Below are positions 54,095 through 57,446 of a stretch of 57,446 nucleotides of DNA, piece after piece; positions within the stretch are counted from its first letter, which is position 1; the number at the start of each line of letters is the position of its first letter. Below the pieces are notes generated by a model that saw only the letters and a program-made list of their open reading frames with translations, searched no databases and was not told the DNA's origin. The stretch is taken from assembly GCA_947574135.1 (NCBI GenBank), contig CANPIM010000001.1, positions 1 through 57,446 of the forward strand. The letters are read 5' to 3'. Made by a program: the position numbers and the translations under genes. Source of the DNA: an uncultured Lachnospiraceae bacterium (GTDB lineage: Bacteria > Bacillota > Clostridia > Lachnospirales > Lachnospiraceae).

Positions 54095-54136
54095 ATGATA
54101 TAACACATTATATGTATAGTCAACCCATTATGTGTT
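54095..54136 (-). promoter_or_regulatory. Promoter of the Cys-repeat gene with candidate XRE operator
   Basis: On the minus strand TTGACT (54118-54123), 17 bases, TATCAT (54095-54100). Imperfect inverted arms AACACATTAT (54102-54111) and ATTATGTGTT (54127-54136) flank the -35. The divergent XRE gene could encode the repressor. Confidence 0.6.
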
Positions 54137-54218
54137 TTAATTGCCAATTATCCCCTGCCAGCATCTAAAATCAAAAGGGAACTATGATTGTATGAATTGA
54201 CAAAGGGGGAGTGTCCAA

Positions 54219-54587
54219 ATGAAGCTTGGCGAGATTTTAAAAGAATTGTTAGGTCTGCACGAGATGACCCAAAAGCAGCTGGCGGCAGCCCTGGATCTGT
54301 CTCCTTCTGCCCTGGGCAATTACATTCAGGGAAGCCGGGAGCCTGATTACCGGACCCTGGTGCGAATCGCCGATTATTTCCACGTGTCCACGGATTTCCT
54401 GCTGGACCGCTCACAGGAGGCCAGACTTTCCAGCAATGAGGAGCTGCTTCTCCATATTTTCCGATCTCTGACACAGGAGCAGCAGGATTTTTATCTGGAA
54501 CAGGGACAGATTTTTATAAGGCAGAACAGAAAAAAAGGATTGTCCGGTTCTGCCCAAGACCTGCGAAGGGTTAAGGGAATCTCCTGA
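54219..54587 (+). CDS. XRE-family transcriptional regulator
   Basis: A 122-residue protein with an N-terminal HTH_3 domain: EMTQKQLAAALDLSPSALGNYIQGSREPDYRTLVRIADYFHVSTDFLL covers residues 15-62. The C-terminal part is helical (EELLLHIFRSLTQEQQDFYLEQ) and probably dimerises. GGGGGA lies 8 bases before the ATG. It is divergent from the Cys-repeat gene, and inverted sites in the shared region suggest it represses that gene and itself. Confidence 0.92.
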   Translation: MKLGEILKELLGLHEMTQKQLAAALDLSPSALGNYIQGSREPDYRTLVRIADYFHVSTDFLLDRSQEARLSSNEELLLHIFRSLTQEQQDFYLEQGQIFIRQNRKKGLSGSAQDLRRVKGIS

Positions 54588-54738
54588 AACATCTTTCTCC
54601 TCCTTTTCCCTGGCTCCTTGTGAAATATATCCATAATCCAATTTTTTATTTTGCAATTTTTCTTGTTTATTTTTAATTATCCAAATTATTTTTGTTATTT
54701 ATATTATTTTAAGATAAATATTTTTGTATTTTTTAGTA

Positions 54739-54767
54739 TTTACAGAACTTTTTTCATAGGTTATGAT
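54739..54767 (+). promoter_or_regulatory. ald promoter
   Basis: TTTACA (54739-54744), 17 bases, TATGAT (54762-54767). Transcription would begin near 54774, just before the palindrome at 54791-54808. Confidence 0.65.
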
Positions 54768-54790
54768 AGGATTAATTCCAGTGATCCAAT

Positions 54791-54808
54791 GGCAGAAGGG
54801 CTTCTGCC
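54791..54808. promoter_or_regulatory. Palindrome in the ald leader
   Basis: GGCAGAAG-GG-CTTCTGCC is an 18-bp perfect palindrome placed about 15-35 bases after the likely transcription start and 34 bases before the ald ATG. It could be a repressor site or a leader hairpin. Confidence 0.5.
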
Positions 54809-54842
54809 AACCATTTGACAAATGAAACGGAGGGTTTCTAAA

Positions 54843-55955
54843 ATGAAAGTAGGATGTGTCAAAGAAATCAAGAACAATGAATTCCGCGTAGGCATGACAC
54901 CGGCCACCGTGAGGGCTTTCTGTGCCGCCGGGCACACGGTCTATGTGGAGAAGGAGGCGGGGCTTGGCTCCGGCTTTTCCACGGAAGAATATGCCGCTGC
55001 AGGAGCCCTTATCCTGGATAAGGCCAGGGAGGTCTGGGAGGCCTGTGAAATGATGATCAAGGTAAAGGAGCCCTTAAAGGAAGAATATGACTGCTTTCAT
55101 AAGGACCTGATTCTCTATACCTACCTACATCTGGCCGCAGATCGCCCTCTGACAGAAGCCCTCTTGTCCGCCCAGGTCAAGGGCGTGGCCTACGAGACCC
55201 TGATGGAAACCAACCGAAGCATTCCCCTTCTCACTCCCATGAGCCAGATTGCCGGCCGCCTGAGCATTCAGGAGGGCGCCAAATATCTGGAAAAGCCCTT
55301 TGGAGGCTCCGGGATTCTCCTGTCCGGCGTCCCCGGCACTCCCAGGGCCCACGTGGTGATTTTAGGTGCCGGCATGGTGGGAAGCAATGCCTGTAAGCTG
55401 GCTGTGGGCATGGGGGCCCGGGTGACTATTCTGGATATTAATCTGGAGCGGCTGGCCTGTCTGGACGATCTCTTTGGCACACAGATTCAGACCCTGTACA
55501 GCACTGATGAAAATATTCAGACGGCCCTTCGGGATGCGGATCTGGTGATCGGCTCCGTGCTTATTCCCGGCAAGTCCGCTCCCAAGCTTATTAAGCGGGA
55601 ATACCTAAAGCTTATGAAGCCGGGCAGCCTGATTGTGGATGTGGCCATTGATCAGGGCGGCTGCTGTGAGACCTCCCACGTGACCTATCACGACGACCCC
55701 ATTTTCCAGGTGGACGGCATCAATCACTACTGTGTGGGCAATATGCCAGGAGCCGTTCCCCGCACCTCCACCATTGCCCTTACCAATGCCACCCAGCGCT
55801 ATGGGCTTATGATTGCCGGCAGGGGGCTGGAGCAGGCCTGCAGGGATTATCCGGTTCTTTTCAGCGGCATCAATACCTATGGGGGAGCGGTAACCTGCAA
55901 GAATGTGGCAGATAGTCTTTCTATGGACTATCAGGATATCCGGAATATGCTGTAA
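54843..55955 (+). CDS. ald: Alanine dehydrogenase Ald
   Basis: Ald catalyses the NAD-dependent interconversion of L-alanine and pyruvate plus ammonia. The 370-residue protein shows the N-terminal KEIKNNEFRVGMTPATVRAF signature with substrate residues, EEYDCFHKDLILYTYLHLA, and the Rossmann loop VVILGAGMVGSNACKLAVGMGARV near residue 170. PKLIKREYLKLMKPGSLIVDVAIDQGGCCET is the second family signature. The ATG at 54843 has GGAGGG 8 bases upstream. It has its own promoter and terminator, so is monocistronic. Confidence 0.95.
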   Translation: MKVGCVKEIKNNEFRVGMTPATVRAFCAAGHTVYVEKEAGLGSGFSTEEYAAAGALILDKAREVWEACEMMIKVKEPLKEEYDCFHKDLILYTYLHLAADRPLTEALLSAQVKGVAYETLMETNRSIPLLTPMSQIAGRLSIQEGAKYLEKPFGGSGILLSGVPGTPRAHVVILGAGMVGSNACKLAVGMGARVTILDINLERLACLDDLFGTQIQTLYSTDENIQTALRDADLVIGSVLIPGKSAPKLIKREYLKLMKPGSLIVDVAIDQGGCCETSHVTYHDDPIFQVDGINHYCVGNMPGAVPRTSTIALTNATQRYGLMIAGRGLEQACRDYPVLFSGINTYGGAVTCKNVADSLSMDYQDIRNML

Positions 55956-55980
55956 ATAAAATAGGAACACAGATCCAAGA

Positions 55981-56022
55981 AGGCTGTCGCTTCAGGACTT
56001 TTCATTCTGAAAGCGACAGCCT
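55981..56022 (+). terminator. Rho-independent terminator after ald
   Basis: AGGCTGTCGCTT pairs with AAGCGACAGCCT (12 bp plus an inner CAG/CTG) and is followed by TTTTTC on the plus strand. The minus-strand T-tract is weak. Confidence 0.85.
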
Positions 56023-56034
56023 TTTTCTCAGGTT

Positions 56035-56865
56035 CTACCCCTTCACAGCCCCGGAGGCCAGCCCCTGGACCAGATACTTCTGTACAAAAAAGAACATTAT
56101 CATAACCGGAATCATGGACAATACTGCAGCGGCCGTCATGTTCGCCCAGTTTACATCCACCTTCTGTATGAACATGCTGATCCCCGGGGGAATGGTCTTT
56201 TTCAGCTCAGTGTTAATAAACATGACCCCGAAGAACAGCTCGTTCCAGGCGCTGATAAAGGCAAAGACAAAGGAGGATACGATTCCCGGGGCAATCGCGG
56301 GAACCACCACGCGAAACAGGGATTTAAGCCTGGTGCAGCCGTCCAGCATGGCTGCCTCCTCCAGGGTATAGGGCACCTGCTTAAAAAAGCCCACCAGCAT
56401 CAGGGTGCAAAAGGGAATGGCCATAATAAAATAAGGGATAATCAGACTGAGCAGAGTATCCACAATATGGAAATCCGAGAAGGCCACAAACAGGGGTACG
56501 ATAAGCACCAGAGTGGGCACCATCTGGGTGACCAGCAGCACAAGCATGGCCATGCCTTTGCCCCGAAATTTAAACCGGGCAATGCCGTAGGCTGCAAACA
56601 GAGAGATCAACACCGTCAGCCCTGCGGAGACCATGGAGACCAGAAGGCTGTTTCCAAAGAACCGGGGAAAGTCTGTGAGGCGGATCACATCCTTATAATT
56701 CTCCCAGGTAAAATTTTTCGGCCAATACTGGATGGGAACACTGGCCGCATCCTGAAGAGGCTTGAAGGAGGTATTCACCATCCAGTAAATGGGAAAAAGG
56801 GCTGCTATCAAAAAGAATGCAAGAGCCACTTTCCTGAAAATCCGGTATCCCATCTTTGTTTTCAT
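56035..56865 (-). CDS. Carbohydrate ABC transporter permease, MalG type, locus 4
   Basis: A 276-residue CUT1-type permease with an intact EAA motif, EEAAMLDGCTRLKSLFRVVVPAIAPGI, and ending QGLASGAVKG. The ATG at 56865 overlaps the corrected stop of the MalF-type partner (TGATG) and has AGGTGA 6 bases upstream; a GTG at 56868 is less likely. Its partner permease is deleted and frameshifted, so this transporter is probably not functional. The locus continues beyond the window, probably to a binding-protein gene. Confidence 0.92.
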   Translation of the reverse strand: MKTKMGYRIFRKVALAFFLIAALFPIYWMVNTSFKPLQDAASVPIQYWPKNFTWENYKDVIRLTDFPRFFGNSLLVSMVSAGLTVLISLFAAYGIARFKFRGKGMAMLVLLVTQMVPTLVLIVPLFVAFSDFHIVDTLLSLIIPYFIMAIPFCTLMLVGFFKQVPYTLEEAAMLDGCTRLKSLFRVVVPAIAPGIVSSFVFAFISAWNELFFGVMFINTELKKTIPPGISMFIQKVDVNWANMTAAAVLSMIPVMIMFFFVQKYLVQGLASGAVKG

Positions 56866-57403
56866 CACATCTCACCTGCCTCTTCAAACTTGGAAACCTT
56901 TAGATACACAATGGAGTACAGAAAAGCACTGCCATGATCACCACGGAAATGGCACACACCAGAGAATAGTCATGCTTTGTATAGGCCAACTGGAACAGAT
57001 AGCTGGCAACCGTCTGGGTGGCATTCACCGGGCCGCCGTTGGTCATCACATAAATAATGTCCGCCGAGTTAAAGATCCAGATCACCCACAGAAGCAGGGC
57101 CAGGGCAAAGCCCAAAACAAACTGCAGGCTCAGAGACGCCACCACATAGATCACCGTGTTTTTCAGGGATATTTTCAACACCCCGTCCTTCAGCATCCTG
57201 GAAAAGTTTTTTCCTCCCACAAAGGTACTGTCCGAGGGATTTAGCACGTTGTAGTCCCGCAGAGAGATGGCTATGGTTCTGATAATGGGATAACCATAAA
57301 AGACCAGGATCAATCCCACAGCCGGAGCCAGAAACAGCCACGGCAGGATTTTGGGGTTTGAAAATATTCCTCTTTTCTGCGATATGCCCATTTTTTCATT
57401 CAT
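56865..57403 (-). pseudogene. MalF-type permease with internal deletion and frameshift
   Basis: The remains of a CUT1-type permease. Residues 1-105 are normal up to SLQFVLGFALALLL. They are then joined in frame, near 57088, to WVIWIFNSADIIYVMTNGGPV, which belongs about 120 residues further on in intact relatives. The deleted part includes three or so helices and the EAA coupling loop. Close to the end the frame is shifted after MAVLF; one extra base would give LYSIVYLKVSKFEEAGEM and a stop at 56865 overlapping the next start. Two lesions show genuine decay. The ATG at 57403 has GGAGAA 8 bases upstream. Confidence 0.85.
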
Positions 57404-57446
57404 GTTCCATTCTCCTTCTATGATTTCCCTTCTCAGACAGGGCTAT

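Noticed and set aside
1-57446. CRISPR arrays, rRNA, tRNA and intact insertion sequences
   Set aside because: No regularly spaced repeats, no cloverleaf or rRNA-like stretches and no transposase frames were seen on either strand.

Overview
The window looks like a chromosomal segment of a gut-type Clostridia/Lachnospiraceae bacterium. Supporting this are the moderately GC-rich genes with AT-rich intergenic DNA, strong AGGAGG ribosome sites with some TTG/GTG starts, a mutS-mutL-miaA operon followed by a PLP-lyase of the 'aluminium resistance' family, a Bce-type peptide-sensing module, and many sugar ABC transporters. Family assignments come from reading motifs by eye; no database search was run. 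Almost every gene is on the minus strand. I saw no rRNA, tRNA, CRISPR array or intact insertion sequence.

Layout. (1) 1-6946: mutS, mutL, miaA and a partial PLP-lyase, read from a clear promoter at 6917-6946. (2) 7053-7213: a candidate plus-strand small RNA. (3) 7239-13124: a FUSC/HAD-like fusion protein, then response regulator, histidine kinase, ABC ATPase and permease of a BceRSAB-like system. (4) 13343-22768: sugar operon 1 (solute-binding lipoprotein, two permeases, fucose-isomerase-like enzyme, FGGY kinase, neutral-ceramidase-like hydrolase) with a LacI regulator. (5) 22917-30324: uroporphyrinogen-decarboxylase-like protein, CapA-like protein and two M20 amidohydrolases resembling AbgA/AbgB, divergent from aspartate ammonia-lyase. 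(6) 30338-37555: LysR regulator, sugar operon 2 (ceramidase-like hydrolase, frameshifted binding protein, two permeases) and a divergent ROK regulator. (7) 37609-49357: amino-sugar operon 3 (RbsC/RbsA/RbsB-type transporter, FGGY kinase, NagA, DeoR, ceramidase-like hydrolase, NagB-like enzyme, DeoR) divergent from an unrecognised gene that shares its putative operator. (8) 49498-54587: a nonsense-disrupted sodium symporter, an AT-rich ATPase + TOPRIM-like pair (candidate defence system), a protein with three Cys-rich repeats and an AP2-like domain, a winged-helix fragment and an XRE regulator. (9) 54739-57446: alanine dehydrogenase, and an ABC permease pair of which one is deleted and frameshifted.

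Main theme. Three divergent paralogues of the neutral-ceramidase fold each sit inside a different sugar-import operon, each with its own regulator class (LacI, ROK, DeoR). In operon 3 the hydrolase lies between N-acetylglucosamine-6-phosphate deacetylase and a glucosamine-6-phosphate-deaminase-like enzyme. I infer that these proteins hydrolyse an amide or similar bond in imported amino-sugar conjugates rather than sphingolipids. The window also shows decay in transport genes: a G7 frameshift, an in-frame TAA, and an in-frame deletion plus frameshift.
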